The position numbers were made by a program, and so were the translations under genes. A stretch of DNA of 64,000 nt from Nocardioides sp. (GTDB taxonomy: Bacteria; Actinomycetota; Actinomycetes; Propionibacteriales; Nocardioidaceae): contig NZ_JASBRN010000045.1 of the NCBI RefSeq assembly GCF_030149505.1, positions 1 through 64,000 of the forward strand. The letters run 5' to 3'. How positions within the stretch are numbered: the stretch's first letter is position 1; every line of letters starts with the position of its first letter. The notes below the pieces were generated by a model. That model did not search any database. It was not told the origin of the DNA and was given only the letters and a program-made list of their open reading frames with translations. Of the stretch, positions 10,252 to 19,221 are shown in pieces.

Positions 10252-10272
10252 AGTTGTGGGAACCCTACAACT
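10252..10272 (-). promoter_or_regulatory. Palindromic operator at the fabD promoter (candidate FasR site)
   Basis: A 21-bp inverted repeat has outer arms AGTTGT and ACAACT around a GC-rich centre (only one G-T pair and the centre mismatched). On the minus strand it contains TAGGGT, a TANNNT-type -10 box, so a bound protein would cover the fabD core promoter. It lies in the 96-bp fasR-fabD gap. FasR of Streptomyces binds the fabD promoter; that this palindrome is the site is inference. Confidence 0.55.
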
Positions 10273-10280
10273 GGAGTCGG

Positions 10281-11588
10281 TCAGGCGCCGGCGCCGTCAG
10301 ACGGCCGCGCCGCGTCGTCCGCGGTCTCGGTGGCCTCGGTGGCTTCCTGGGGGCGTGGGGGTACGTCGGGGCGCGCGCGTCCGGACTGGCGACCCAGCAC
10401 CAGCGCCAGCTGCAGCACCAGGCCGCCGCGCGGGGTGGTCGGGTCGTGCCCGGTGAGCTCCGTGATCCGACGCAGCCGGTAGCGCACGGTGTTGGCGTGC
10501 ACGAACAGCGCGCGGGCGGCCGCCTCGATCGAGCGGGTGCCCTCGAGGTAGGCGTGCAGGGTCTCGATCGCGCCGCTGGAGCCGAGCAGCGGGAGGTAGA
10601 CCTCCTCGACGAGGTGTCGTCGGGCGTGGCCGTCGCCGCCGAGAACCCGCTCGGGCAGCAGCTCGTCGGCGAGGACCGGCCGCGGGGCGTCCAGCCAGCC
10701 GGGGGAGGTGCGCAGCGCGGTCTGGGCGGCCCGGGCGGAGTGCTGAGCCTCCGCGAGGTCGGAGACGACCGGTCCGACCACGACCGGTCCGCGCTCGTCG
10801 AAGGAGGCCAGCAGGGCCGTGGCGGCGGCGCGGGAGTCGGTGACCCCGCCGAGCAGCAGCACGAGGCGGTCGCCCTGGGCGGCGCACAGGGCGTCCAGCC
10901 CCTCGGCGCGGGCCAGGTGGCGGGCCTGCTCGAAGACGTCGGCCTCGGAGCGCCGGGCCGGCAGGTGCCCGATCACCACGACGACGTCGCCCCGGGCCTG
11001 CCAGCCGAGCGCGCTCGCGCGGGAGAGCAGGGTCTCGTCGGTCTCCGAGCGCAGCACGGCGTCGACGACGAGGGCCTCCAGGCGGGCGTCCCAGGCGCCG
11101 CGGGACTCCGCGGCCCGCGCGTAGACCTCGGCGGTGGCGAAGGCGACCTCGCGGGCGTAGCGCAGGATCGCGGCGTGGACTGCGTCGGCGTCCTCACCCT
11201 CGAGCACCTCGTCGACCGAGGCCTCGACCACGTCGATCGTGAGCCGGACCAGGTCCACGGTCTGCTGCAGCGTGATGACCCCGGTCAGCGCCCGCGGCGC
11301 CGCCCCGAACACCGAGGCCGCCAGCTCGGTGCCGCCCTCGGAGCGCCCGGAGGCACTGGCGGCGTCCGCGCCCGCGGCGTACCACTCGACGAAGCCCTGG
11401 ACGCCCGCCTGGACGATGAGGCCCACCCACGACCGGTCCTCGGCGCTCAGCTCGCGGAACCACGGGAGCTGCTCGTCCATGCCGGCGGTCGCCAGCGTGC
11501 TCAGCGCCCCCGCGGAGCGGCGCAGCCGGCGGGCCGCCGAGGCACGGGGGGACTGCGGGGTGCGCGGCACGCCGCCACGGTAGGACAT
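10281..11588 (-). CDS. fasR: Fatty-acid biosynthesis regulator FasR (PucR-type HTH)
   Basis: A 435-residue transcriptional regulator. The C-terminal PucR-type helix-turn-helix is at about 355-395 (SIEAAARALFVHANTVRYRL). The N-terminal two thirds is an effector-type alpha/beta domain; the last 40 residues are low-complexity and Ala/Thr-rich. FasR sits directly upstream of fabD in Streptomyces and mycobacteria (Rv2242) and activates the fab operon there, which matches this location. The start is ATG 11588, although GTG six codons later (VPRTPQ) is possible because no clear ribosome site is seen. Confidence 0.88.
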   Translation of the reverse strand: MSYRGGVPRTPQSPRASAARRLRRSAGALSTLATAGMDEQLPWFRELSAEDRSWVGLIVQAGVQGFVEWYAAGADAASASGRSEGGTELAASVFGAAPRALTGVITLQQTVDLVRLTIDVVEASVDEVLEGEDADAVHAAILRYAREVAFATAEVYARAAESRGAWDARLEALVVDAVLRSETDETLLSRASALGWQARGDVVVVIGHLPARRSEADVFEQARHLARAEGLDALCAAQGDRLVLLLGGVTDSRAAATALLASFDERGPVVVGPVVSDLAEAQHSARAAQTALRTSPGWLDAPRPVLADELLPERVLGGDGHARRHLVEEVYLPLLGSSGAIETLHAYLEGTRSIEAAARALFVHANTVRYRLRRITELTGHDPTTPRGGLVLQLALVLGRQSGRARPDVPPRPQEATEATETADDAARPSDGAGA

Positions 11589-11803
11589 CGGCGCCGACCG
11601 GCAGACCGGGCCCGAGCGGCCGCCGGGGCTCGTTGCGGTGCGTCAGGGGCGCTCCTGCGACCGGGACCGAGGGGTGAGAGATGGTCAAGATTGGGTGAAT
11701 GCCCTTACGTGCAAGGGAAATCTAGGCAACAGTTGCCCCACGCAACCGTGGCCGACCGGCAGCTGCCGGGTGGTGGCGGACCGTGCGACGCGAGGAGGAT
11801 GCG

Positions 11804-12760
11804 GTGCAGAGCACCCGCCACGAGGTCCAGTACCTCACCATCCACAGCCACCGGCGAGCCTTCGTGAAGGTGGGCACGGGCCCGGCCCTGCTGCTCCTGC
11901 ACGGGCTGGGCTGCAACCACACGACGTGGGAGCCGGTCATCGACGACCTCGCCAAGCGGTTCACGGTCATCGCGCCGGACCTGCTGGGCCACGGGCTCTC
12001 GGACAAGCCGCGCGCCGACTACAGCGTCGGCGGCTACGCCAACGGTGTGCGCGACCTGCTCACCGTGCTCGGGATCGACAAGGTCACCGTCGTGGGCCAC
12101 AGCTTCGGCGGGGGCGTGGCGATGCAGTTCGCCTACCAGTTCCCCGAGCGCACCGAGCGGCTCGTGCTGGTCGCCTCCGGTGGCCTCGGCCCCGAGGTCA
12201 CCCCCGCCATCCGTGCGATCACGACCCCTGGCTTCCACCAGGCGATGGGCGTCGCGACGCTGCCCGGCATCCGGCACGCCACCGTCGCCGGGATGCGGGC
12301 GCTCTCCGGGCTGCCGCTGCGCGACACCCGGGACCTGGCCGAGGTCGCGGAGATCTACGACTCGTTCAAGGACCCCGCCGCCCGCCACGCCATCCGTCAC
12401 GTCGTGCGGGCCGTCGTGGACTGGAAGGGGCAGATCGTCACGATGGCCGACCGCGCCTACCTCACCCAGGCCATGCCGATGTGCGTGGTGTGGGGCCGCG
12501 AGGACCGGGTGATCCCGGTCAGCCACGCGGGCAACGCCGCGGCGCTGGCCCCCGACGCGCGGGTCGAGATCATCCCCAACAGCGGGCACTTCCCGCACAA
12601 GGACCACCCGCAGCGCTTCGCCAAGATCGTCACCGACTTCGTGCGCAGCACCCAGCCCGCGACGTACTCGCGGGCCAGGTGGCGCCAGCTGCTGAGGACC
12701 GGGTACGTCCCCGACGTCGCCGCGGTCCCCGCACTGGCGGAGGCGACGCCGGGGGCCTGA
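11804..12760 (+). CDS. Alpha/beta hydrolase
   Basis: A 318-residue alpha/beta-fold hydrolase: oxyanion motif LLLHGLGCNHTTWEP, nucleophile elbow VVGHSFGGG (Ser near 101), acid in VVWGREDRVIP and His in NSGHFPHKDHP. It resembles haloalkane/epoxide/ester hydrolases of the MhpC type; the substrate is unknown. GTG 11804 follows GAGGAGGA at good spacing; GTG 11783 is upstream in frame but lacks one. Diverges from fasR. The 215-bp gap holds a short palindrome, GGCAA-CAG-TTGCC, at 11725-11737. Confidence 0.8.
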   Translation: MQSTRHEVQYLTIHSHRRAFVKVGTGPALLLLHGLGCNHTTWEPVIDDLAKRFTVIAPDLLGHGLSDKPRADYSVGGYANGVRDLLTVLGIDKVTVVGHSFGGGVAMQFAYQFPERTERLVLVASGGLGPEVTPAIRAITTPGFHQAMGVATLPGIRHATVAGMRALSGLPLRDTRDLAEVAEIYDSFKDPAARHAIRHVVRAVVDWKGQIVTMADRAYLTQAMPMCVVWGREDRVIPVSHAGNAAALAPDARVEIIPNSGHFPHKDHPQRFAKIVTDFVRSTQPATYSRARWRQLLRTGYVPDVAAVPALAEATPGA

Positions 12761-12782
12761 CGAGGACGCGTCAGCGGACTCG

Positions 12783-12857
12783 TCGATCGGTGGTCGAGCG
12801 AGCCGTCAGGCGCTGAGCCTGCGAAGCGCCTGAACCGGCGTGTCGAGACCCGGTCGG
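12783..12857. repeat. REP-like intergenic palindrome between convergent genes
   Basis: The element has an inner 9-bp perfect hairpin, TCAGGCGCT (12806-12814) with AGCGCCTGA (12825-12833), flanked by GGTGGTCGAG on one side and GTGTCGAGACC on the other. Elements with this GGTCGAG / TCGAGACC frame recur between genes in Nocardioidaceae genomes (from memory). Here it sits between convergent hydrolase and aceE and may serve as a two-way terminator. Confidence 0.55.
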
Positions 12858-12876
12858 CATGCGAGGGGCCTCCGGC

Positions 12877-15669
12877 TCACGCATCTCCACCTTCCTGCTT
12901 GACCCCGCGCGTGGCGGTGGGGTCGTCGATGCGGTAGGTGTCGAAGGCCTTCTGCACCAGTGCCGGGTCGATCTCGCCGGCGTCGGCGAGGGCCTGGAGG
13001 CTCCGCACGACCACGGACTCGGCGTCGATGTTGAAGAACCGGCGCGCGGCGGGGCGGGTGTCGGCGAACCCGAAGCCGTCGGCCCCGAGCACGCAGTAGT
13101 CCCCGGGGACCCAGCGCGCGATCTGCATCGGCACCGCGGTCATGTAGTCCGAGACCGCCACGAACGGGCCACCGGCGCCGGCCAGCTTGTCCGCGACGTA
13201 CGCCGTGCGCGGGGTCTCGCTGGGGTGCAGGAGGTTCCAGTCCTCGGCGGCGACGGCGTCGCGGGCCAGCTCGTTCCACGAGGTGACCGACCAGGTGTCG
13301 GCCTTGACGCCCCAGTCCTCCTCGAGCAGCCGGGCGGCCTTGTCGATCCAGGGGAAACCGACGCCGGAGGCCATCAGCTGGACGCGGGGGCCGTCGCCAT
13401 CGGCGGTGGCGACCTTGTGGATGCCCTTGAGGATGCCCTCGACGTCGACGCCCTCGGGCTCGGCCGGCTGGGGGACCGGCTCGTTGTAGACGGTGAGGTA
13501 GAAGATGACGTCCTCGCCCTGCGGGTGCTCCTCGGACGTGCCGTACATCCGCTCGAGGCCGCTCTTCATGATGTGGCCGACCTCGTAGGCGAACGCCGGG
13601 TCGTAGTGCACGACCGCGGGGTTGCTGGCGGCCAGCAGCGGGCTGTGGCCGTCGGCGTGCTGGAGGCCTTCGCCGGTCAGCGTGGTGCGACCCGCGGTGG
13701 CGCCGACGAGGAAGCCGCGCGCGAGCTGGTCGGCCATCGCCCACACCGAGTCACCGGTGCGCTGGAAGCCGAACATCGAGTAGAAGATGTAGAAGGGGAT
13801 CATCGGTTCGCCGTGGGTGGAGTACGCCGACCCGGCAGCCGTGGCCGAGGCCATCGCGCCGGCCTCGGAGATGCCCTCGTGCAGCAGCTGACCCTGCTCG
13901 GACTCGGTGTACTTCAACAGCAGCTTGCGGTCCACGGACTCGTAGCGCTGGCCCTGCGGGTTGTAGACCTTCGCACTGGGGAACATCGAGTCCATGCCGA
14001 ACGTGCGGTACTCGTCGGGGGCGATGGGCACGATCCGCTGGCCGATGCCCGGGTCGCGCATCCAGTCCTTGAGCAGCCGGACCACGGCCATGGTCGTGGC
14101 CACGGAGTTCTTGCCCGAGCCCTTCTTCAGCTCGTCGTAGACCTTGTCCTCGGGCAGGGTGAGCGGCTTCGAGCGGACGACCCGCTTCGGGAGCGAGCCG
14201 CCGAGCACCTCGCGGCGGTGGCGCATGTACTCCATCTCGGGGCTGTTCTCGCCCGGGTGGAAGAACGGCGCGGCGCCGGTCTCCTCGTAGGAGCGCTCGA
14301 GGTCGCGGTCGGAGATGGGCAGGTAGAGCCGGTCCCGGAACTTCTTCAGGTCGTCGGGGGTCAGCTTCTTCATCTGGTGGGTGGCGTTGCGGCCCTCGAG
14401 GGCGTCGATCGTCCAGCCCTTGACGGTCTTGGCCAGGATCACCGTCGGCTGCCCGGTGTGCTTGGCGGCGGCGTCGAAGGCGGCGTACACCTTGCGGTAG
14501 TCGTGGCCGCCGCGCGGCAGCTTCTGGATCTGGGTGTCGCTCATGTGCTCGACCATCTTGCGCAGCCTCGGGTCGGGGCCGAAGAAGTTCTCCCGGACGT
14601 AGGCGCCGTCCTCGACGGAGTAGGTCTGGAACGCGCCGTCGGGGGTGGAGTTCATCTTGTTGACCAGCACGCCGTCGACGTCGCGGGCCAGCAGGTCGTC
14701 CCAGCCCTGGCCCCAGATCACCTTGATGACGTTCCAGCCGGCGCCGCGGAAGTTCGACTCCAGCTCCTGGATGATCTTGCCGTTGCCGGTGACCGGTCCG
14801 TCGAGCTGCTGGAGGTTGCAGTTGACGACCCAGGTCAGGTTGTCGAGCTCCTCGCGGGCGGCGACGCGGATCGCACCCAGCGACTCCGGCTCGGCCATCT
14901 CGCCGTCGCCGAGGAAGGCGTAGACGTTCTGCTGCGAGGTGTCCTTGATGCCGCGGTTGTGCAGGTAGCGGTTGAACCGCGCCTGGTAGATCGAGTTGAT
15001 CGCGGTCAGGCCCATCGAGACCGTCGGGAACTCCCAGAACTCCGGCATCAGCCGGGGGTGGGGGTAGGACGACAGACCCGCGCCCTTGCCGTGCTGGACC
15101 TCCTGGCGGAAGCGGTACAGCTGCTCCTCGGTGAGCCGCCCCTCGAGGAAGGCCCGGGCGTAGATGCCGGGGGAGGCGTGGCCCTGGATGAAGACCTGGT
15201 CGCCGCCGCCCTCGTGGTCCTTGCCGCGGAAGAAGTGGTTGAACCCGACCTCGTAGAGGCTGGCCGAGGACTGGTACGTCGCGATGTGGCCGCCCACCTC
15301 CAGGCCCTTGCGGTTGGCGCTGGAGACCATCACCGCGGCGTTCCACCGCAGGAAGGCGCGGATCCGCTGCTCGACCTCGTAGTCGCCGGGGAACCACGGC
15401 TCGCGCTCGGGCGGGATGGTGTTGATGTAGTCGGTGCTGCGCAGCGCAGGCACCCCGACCTGGGTCTCGCGGGCCCGCTCGAGCAGGCGCAGCATCACGT
15501 AGCGGGCGCGGTCGCGTCCGCGCTCGTCGAGCATCGCGTCGAAGGACGCGATCCAGTCGGCGGTCTCCTCGGGGTCGATGTCCGGGAGCTGGGTGGGCAG
15601 GCCCTCGTGGATGACCGACGGGGTGGTGCCGGTGCGGGTGCCAGGAACGGTGGATGAGTCGTCTGTCAC
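12877..15669 (-). CDS. aceE: Pyruvate dehydrogenase E1 component, homodimeric
   Basis: A 930-residue thiamine-diphosphate enzyme that decarboxylates pyruvate and acetylates the lipoyl groups of E2 in the pyruvate dehydrogenase complex. Full length for the AceE type. Visible markers include the ThDP motif starting [12 protein letters not shown] and ending VVNCN, and the [10 protein letters not shown] segment. The GTG at 15669 is preceded by CACGAT at 6 nt and by no clear Shine-Dalgarno sequence, so a leaderless mRNA is likely. E2 and E3 are not in the window. It neighbours DUF3052 and AhpE as in mycobacteria, and supplies acetyl-CoA for the nearby fab operon. Confidence 0.96.
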   Translation of the reverse strand: MTDDSSTVPGTRTGTTPSVIHEGLPTQLPDIDPEETADWIASFDAMLDERGRDRARYVMLRLLERARETQVGVPALRSTDYINTIPPEREPWFPGDYEVEQRIRAFLRWNAAVMVSSANRKGLEVGGHIATYQSSASLYEVGFNHFFRGKDHEGGGDQVFIQGHASPGIYARAFLEGRLTEEQLYRFRQEVQHGKGAGLSSYPHPRLMPEFWEFPTVSMGLTAINSIYQARFNRYLHNRGIKDTSQQNVYAFLGDGEMAEPESLGAIRVAAREELDNLTWVVNCNLQQLDGPVTGNGKIIQELESNFRGAGWNVIKVIWGQGWDDLLARDVDGVLVNKMNSTPDGAFQTYSVEDGAYVRENFFGPDPRLRKMVEHMSDTQIQKLPRGGHDYRKVYAAFDAAAKHTGQPTVILAKTVKGWTIDALEGRNATHQMKKLTPDDLKKFRDRLYLPISDRDLERSYEETGAAPFFHPGENSPEMEYMRHRREVLGGSLPKRVVRSKPLTLPEDKVYDELKKGSGKNSVATTMAVVRLLKDWMRDPGIGQRIVPIAPDEYRTFGMDSMFPSAKVYNPQGQRYESVDRKLLLKYTESEQGQLLHEGISEAGAMASATAAGSAYSTHGEPMIPFYIFYSMFGFQRTGDSVWAMADQLARGFLVGATAGRTTLTGEGLQHADGHSPLLAASNPAVVHYDPAFAYEVGHIMKSGLERMYGTSEEHPQGEDVIFYLTVYNEPVPQPAEPEGVDVEGILKGIHKVATADGDGPRVQLMASGVGFPWIDKAARLLEEDWGVKADTWSVTSWNELARDAVAAEDWNLLHPSETPRTAYVADKLAGAGGPFVAVSDYMTAVPMQIARWVPGDYCVLGADGFGFADTRPAARRFFNIDAESVVVRSLQALADAGEIDPALVQKAFDTYRIDDPTATRGVKQEGGDA

Positions 15670-15675
15670 CCCGCC

Positions 15676-15719
15676 ATCGTGGCACGCAGGGAAGGGTGAG
15701 GGTATCTACCCGCGAGTAG
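15676..15719 (-). promoter_or_regulatory. aceE promoter region: -10 CACGAT and upstream palindrome
   Basis: CACGAT at 15681-15676 (minus strand) ends 6 nt before the aceE GTG. About 25 nt further up, at 15706-15719, is an imperfect palindrome CTACCCGCGAGTAG, placed near -40 where a regulator could act. The rest of the 256-bp divergent gap to 15926 holds no gene; it has another short inverted repeat ACCCGTT/AACGGGT at 15822-15841. Confidence 0.4.
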
Positions 15720-15925
15720 GCCCCGGAGGGCGTGCGTGGGCGTCCGCTGAGCGGTGCGGGAGGCCCCGGAGCGGCGCTCGGACGGCGCTCGCGCGGGGCT
15801 CGGGCGCGGCTCGGCGCGCCCACCCGTTGGGTAGAACGGGTTGCGCTCGGTCCGCGAGTCCGATGGACTACGGGCCGTACACGACCCAGCGCGACCACCG
15901 ACGGTCGCGCGACGAGGAGGCGCTG

Positions 15926-16366
15926 GTGAGCTCGACCGCGGGTGGCGGGTCCACCCAGACAGGCCCTGCGAACGACGTCGGAGGCCGGCTCGGGCTGAGC
16001 GCCGGCATGGTCGTGCAGGAGCTGGGCTGGGACTCCGACGCCGATGACGAGCTCCGCGTCGCTGTCGAGGACGTCATCGACGGCGACCTCGTGGACGGCG
16101 ACTACGGCAACGTCGTCGACGCCGTCCTGCTGTGGTGGCGCGACGAGGACGGCGACCTGGTCGACGGCCTGGTCGATGCGCTGACCGACCTGGTCGGCGG
16201 CGGCTCCATCTGGCTGCTCACGCCCAAGGTCGGACGACCCAACAGCGTCGACGCCTCCGAGATCGCCGAGGCGGCCCCCATCGCGGGGCTCTCGCAGACC
16301 ACGACGGCCTCGGTCTCCAAGGAGTGGGCGGCCACCCGGCTGGTGGCCCCCAAGACCCCCGCCTGA
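15926..16366 (+). CDS. DUF3052 family protein
   Basis: A 146-residue acidic protein of the DUF3052 family, found in Actinobacteria and of unknown function. Typical segments are RLGLSAGMVVQELGWDSDAD and WLLTPKVGRP. The start is GTG 15926, 5 nt after GACGAGGAGG. It stands between aceE and ahpE, the same place as Rv2239c in M. tuberculosis. Confidence 0.88.
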   Translation: MSSTAGGGSTQTGPANDVGGRLGLSAGMVVQELGWDSDADDELRVAVEDVIDGDLVDGDYGNVVDAVLLWWRDEDGDLVDGLVDALTDLVGGGSIWLLTPKVGRPNSVDASEIAEAAPIAGLSQTTTASVSKEWAATRLVAPKTPA

Positions 16367-16369
16367 CGC

Positions 16370-16375
16370 TAGTCT
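16370..16375 (+). promoter_or_regulatory. -10 box TAGTCT, leaderless promoter of acyl-CoA ligase
   Basis: TAGTCT fits TANNNT and ends 6 nt before the GTG at 16382, directly behind the DUF3052 stop codon. Confidence 0.45.
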
Positions 16376-16381
16376 CCGGGC

Positions 16382-18025
16382 GTGCTCACCAAGATCGGTC
16401 AGTCCAAGATCGGCCAGGGTGTCGGCGCGGCCGGCACCAGCCTGAAGGTCCTCGGCCGGGCCGGGGTCATCCGGCCGTACTCGCCGGTGGTCCTGGCCCG
16501 GCTGCTGCGCACCCTGAAGGAGTGGGGGACCGGTCCCGCGGGCGGCTACGCCTCGCTGGCGATCCGCACCCCGGACGCCGTCGGCATCATCGACGAGCGC
16601 GGCCAGCTGACCTGGGGCGAGCTGCACCGGCGTACGAACGCGCTGGCCCGCGGCCTGGCCGCCCAGGGCGTCGGCGAGGGCGACGCGGTGGCGATCATGT
16701 GCCGCAACCACCGCGGCTTCGTCGAGGCCAGCGTGGCGGTCGCCAAGCTCGGCGCCGACGTGCTCTACCTCAACACCGCCTTCTCCGGCCCGCAGCTGGT
16801 CGAGTTGCTCGAGCGCGACCGGCCCCAGGCGCTGGTGCTGGACGAGGAGTTCACCGGTCTGGTCGGCAGCGCCGACGTCCCGGCGACCGTCATCGGCTGG
16901 TGCGACGCGGAGGACCCCGCGGACCTCGGCCACCCGACGATCGACGCGCTGGTCGAGCAGCACGACGGCAGCGACCTCTCCGCGCCCGAGCGGCACGGGC
17001 GGATCATCATCCTGACCTCGGGCACCACGGGTACGCCGAAGGGTGCGCCCCGCTCGGAGGCCGGCATCGACGCGGCCGTCTCGCTGCTCTCGGGCATGCC
17101 GCTGCGGCATGGCTGGCGCACGCACATCGCCGCGCCGCTCTTCCACACCTGGGGCTTCGGGCACATGGCGCTCGGCATGCTGCTGGGCTCCACCCTGGTG
17201 CTGCGGCGCAGGTTCGACCCGGAGGGCTGCCTGAAGGCGGTCGTGGACGAGAAGTGCGAGTCGATCGTGGTCATCCCCGTGATGCTGCAGCGGATCCTCG
17301 CGCTGCCCGCCGAGACCCTGGACCGCTACGACCTGTCCCGGGTGGAGGTCGTGGCCTCCTCCGGCTCCGCGCTGCCAGGCGAGCTGGCCCTGCACTGGAT
17401 GGACCGCTTCGGGGACAACCTCTACTCCACCTACGGCTCGACCGAGGTCGCCTACGCCGCGATCGCCGGGCCGCGCGACCTGCGCGAGTCGCCCTCGACC
17501 GCCGGCCACCCGCCGTACGCCACCGTCGTGAAGATCCTCGACGAGCAGGGCAAGGAGGTGCCGCGCGGGGAGTCCGGGCGGATCTTCGTCGGCAACGGGC
17601 TGCTCTTCGAGGGCTACACCGGGGGCGGCAGCAAGGAGGTCGTCGACGGGCTGATGTCGACCGGTGACGTGGGCCGGTTCAAGGACGACGGGCGGCTCTA
17701 CGTCGAGGGTCGCGACGACGAGATGATCGTCTCCGGCGGCGAGAACGTCTTCCCCAAGGAGGTCGAGGACTGCATCGCCACGCACGAGGAGGTCGCCGAG
17801 GTGGCGGCCGTCGGCGTCGAGGACGACGAGTTCGGCAAGCGGCTGCGCGCCTTCGTCGTGCGCACGTCCGGCTCCGGCCTGGACGAGGCCGCGGTCAAGG
17901 CGTGGGTGAAGGACAACCTCGCGCGCTACAAGGTGCCGCGCGACGTGGTCTTCCTCGACGAGCTGCCGCGCAACGCCACCGGCAAGGTGCTCAAGCGCGA
18001 GCTCGCCGACCTGGACGACGCGTGA
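16382..18025 (+). CDS. AMP-dependent acyl-CoA synthetase (FadD-like)
   Basis: A 547-residue ANL-superfamily ligase that activates a carboxylic acid to acyl-AMP and then acyl-CoA. The P-loop is ILTSGTTGTPKG (about 218-229); later motifs are STYGSTE, STGDVGRF, GRDDEMIVSGGENV and the C-terminal lysine motif PRNATGKVLKREL. The chain length preference is not visible; the family suggests medium- or long-chain fatty acids. Its stop overlaps the AhpE start (GTGA), so the two are co-translated. Confidence 0.88.
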   Translation: MLTKIGQSKIGQGVGAAGTSLKVLGRAGVIRPYSPVVLARLLRTLKEWGTGPAGGYASLAIRTPDAVGIIDERGQLTWGELHRRTNALARGLAAQGVGEGDAVAIMCRNHRGFVEASVAVAKLGADVLYLNTAFSGPQLVELLERDRPQALVLDEEFTGLVGSADVPATVIGWCDAEDPADLGHPTIDALVEQHDGSDLSAPERHGRIIILTSGTTGTPKGAPRSEAGIDAAVSLLSGMPLRHGWRTHIAAPLFHTWGFGHMALGMLLGSTLVLRRRFDPEGCLKAVVDEKCESIVVIPVMLQRILALPAETLDRYDLSRVEVVASSGSALPGELALHWMDRFGDNLYSTYGSTEVAYAAIAGPRDLRESPSTAGHPPYATVVKILDEQGKEVPRGESGRIFVGNGLLFEGYTGGGSKEVVDGLMSTGDVGRFKDDGRLYVEGRDDEMIVSGGENVFPKEVEDCIATHEEVAEVAAVGVEDDEFGKRLRAFVVRTSGSGLDEAAVKAWVKDNLARYKVPRDVVFLDELPRNATGKVLKRELADLDDA

Positions 18026-18501
18026 GTCCTGAGCCGAGTGGCCTCCGGATCGGCGATCCGGCGCCCGACTTCACGCTGCGCGACCAGTTCGGCCAGGACG
18101 TCACGCTGTCGTCCTACCGCGGCAGCAAGGCCGTGGCCCTGCTGTTCTACCCGTACGCCTTCTCCGGGGTCTGCACCGGCGAGATGGCCCAGGTGCGCGA
18201 CCGGTTGGCGGAGTTCATGACCTTCGACACCGAGGTCCTCGCCATCTCCTGCGACCCGATGTTCTCCCTGCGCGCCTTCGCCGACGCCGACGGGCTGAAC
18301 TTCCCGCTGCTGTCGGACTTCTGGCCGCACGGCGAGGTCTCGCGCTCCTTCGAGGTCTTCGACGAGACCACGGGGGCGCCGCGCCGCTCGTCCTACGTCG
18401 TCGACCGCCAGGGGGCGATCCGCTGGGCGGTCCACAACGCGATGCCCGAGGGCCGCGACCTCGACGAGCACCTGCGCCAGCTCACCGCCGCAGCCCTCTG
18501 A
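18022..18501 (+). CDS. ahpE: AhpE-type peroxiredoxin
   Basis: A 159-residue one-Cys peroxiredoxin that reduces hydroperoxides. The peroxidatic Cys lies in FSGVCTGEMAQVRDR, about residue 47, where AhpE has its catalytic Cys. GTG 18022 overlaps the ligase stop codon. The neighbouring DUF3052 and aceE genes match the AhpE (Rv2238c) context. Followed by an intrinsic terminator. Confidence 0.88.
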   Translation: MSPEPSGLRIGDPAPDFTLRDQFGQDVTLSSYRGSKAVALLFYPYAFSGVCTGEMAQVRDRLAEFMTFDTEVLAISCDPMFSLRAFADADGLNFPLLSDFWPHGEVSRSFEVFDETTGAPRRSSYVVDRQGAIRWAVHNAMPEGRDLDEHLRQLTAAAL

Positions 18502-18615
18502 CCCCGCTCGCCGCCTGGTCCTGGTCCAGACCACGCAGGGCAGTTCTCCCCGTGTGCACAGGGTTTTCGTCGCTCACCCTCACGGATGGGACGACGACGA
18601 CCTAGAGTGGGCACC

Positions 18616-18653
18616 GCCGAACCGCTGGTGACCCGAGACGCCAGCGGTTCGGC
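18616..18653 (+). terminator. Intrinsic terminator
   Basis: A perfect 13-bp stem, GCCGAACCGCTGG (18616-18628) with its complement (18641-18653), a 12-nt loop and then CTTTTCG. It ends the acyl-CoA ligase-ahpE unit and insulates the tRNA gene. A TAGAGT hexamer at 18603-18608 just ahead of it leaves open a very short hairpin RNA. Confidence 0.8.
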
Positions 18654-18743
18654 CTTTTCGTGCCCGTCCGCGGCCCGCGCCCGCCGCGGCCACCGCCCGG
18701 TTTCCCGGCTCCCGCGTGGCGTCGGTAGGGTCCGCCTGCACAC

Positions 18744-18818
18744 GGGCGTATAGCTCAGCGGTAGAGCCCCTCGCTTACAACGAGGTGGTCGGGGGTTCGA
18801 TCCCCTCTGCGCCCACCA
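18744..18818 (+). tRNA. tRNA-Val (anticodon UAC)
   Basis: The cloverleaf is complete: acceptor GGGCGTA with TGCGCCC, D arm GCTC/GAGC, anticodon stem CCTCG/CGAGG with loop CTTACAA (anticodon TAC at 18776-18778), and T arm GGGGG-TTCGATC-CCCTC. The CCA end is encoded. Confidence 0.95.
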
Positions 18819-18962
18819 GGCCGTCCCGGCCCTGCGCCGGAGCATCCTGTGAGGTTTTGCCCGGGGCGTCCGCCGTCCGGCAATCCGGGGCGCCCTCCGC
18901 CACGAAGCACCTGTGGCCCGCCTCACATCGAGACGGGCGACGTGCTCGAGGAGATGGAGCAG

Positions 18963-19220
18963 ATGGGCGAGACCACTCGCAGGAACGTCATCATCGCGGG
19001 GGCCACCGGCGCCGCCGCAGTGGTGGGGGTCGCAGGCACCACCCAGGTCGCACAGGCGGCCACACGCAAGCGCAGCGCCCGCAGCGCGCAGGAGCCCGTC
19101 GTGGCCCACGTGGAGGACCACACCTCCGACACCGTGACCCTGATGGTCGGCGAGCGCGAGGTCGTGGTCCACGACCGCGACCTGGTCGTCCGCTTGCTCG
19201 ACGCGGCGGGGGGCAACTGA
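18963..19220 (+). CDS. Small exported protein with Tat-like signal
   Basis: An 85-residue protein. It begins with twin Arg before a hydrophobic stretch (TTRRNVIIAGATGAAAVVGV) and ends the signal at QVAQAA, which looks like a Tat signal peptide. The mature part is about 50 residues and has no known family. ATG 18963 is 9 nt after GAGGAG; ATG 18954 or GTG 18939 are other in-frame choices. It ends 1 nt before the DUF4331 gene and must share its transcript. Confidence 0.6.
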   Translation: MGETTRRNVIIAGATGAAAVVGVAGTTQVAQAATRKRSARSAQEPVVAHVEDHTSDTVTLMVGEREVVVHDRDLVVRLLDAAGGN

Positions 19221-19221
19221 C

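Noticed and set aside
13751-17785. A 1344-codon minus-strand open frame over aceE and the acyl-CoA ligase
   Set aside because: It overlaps two clear genes in other frames and has no protein-like composition.
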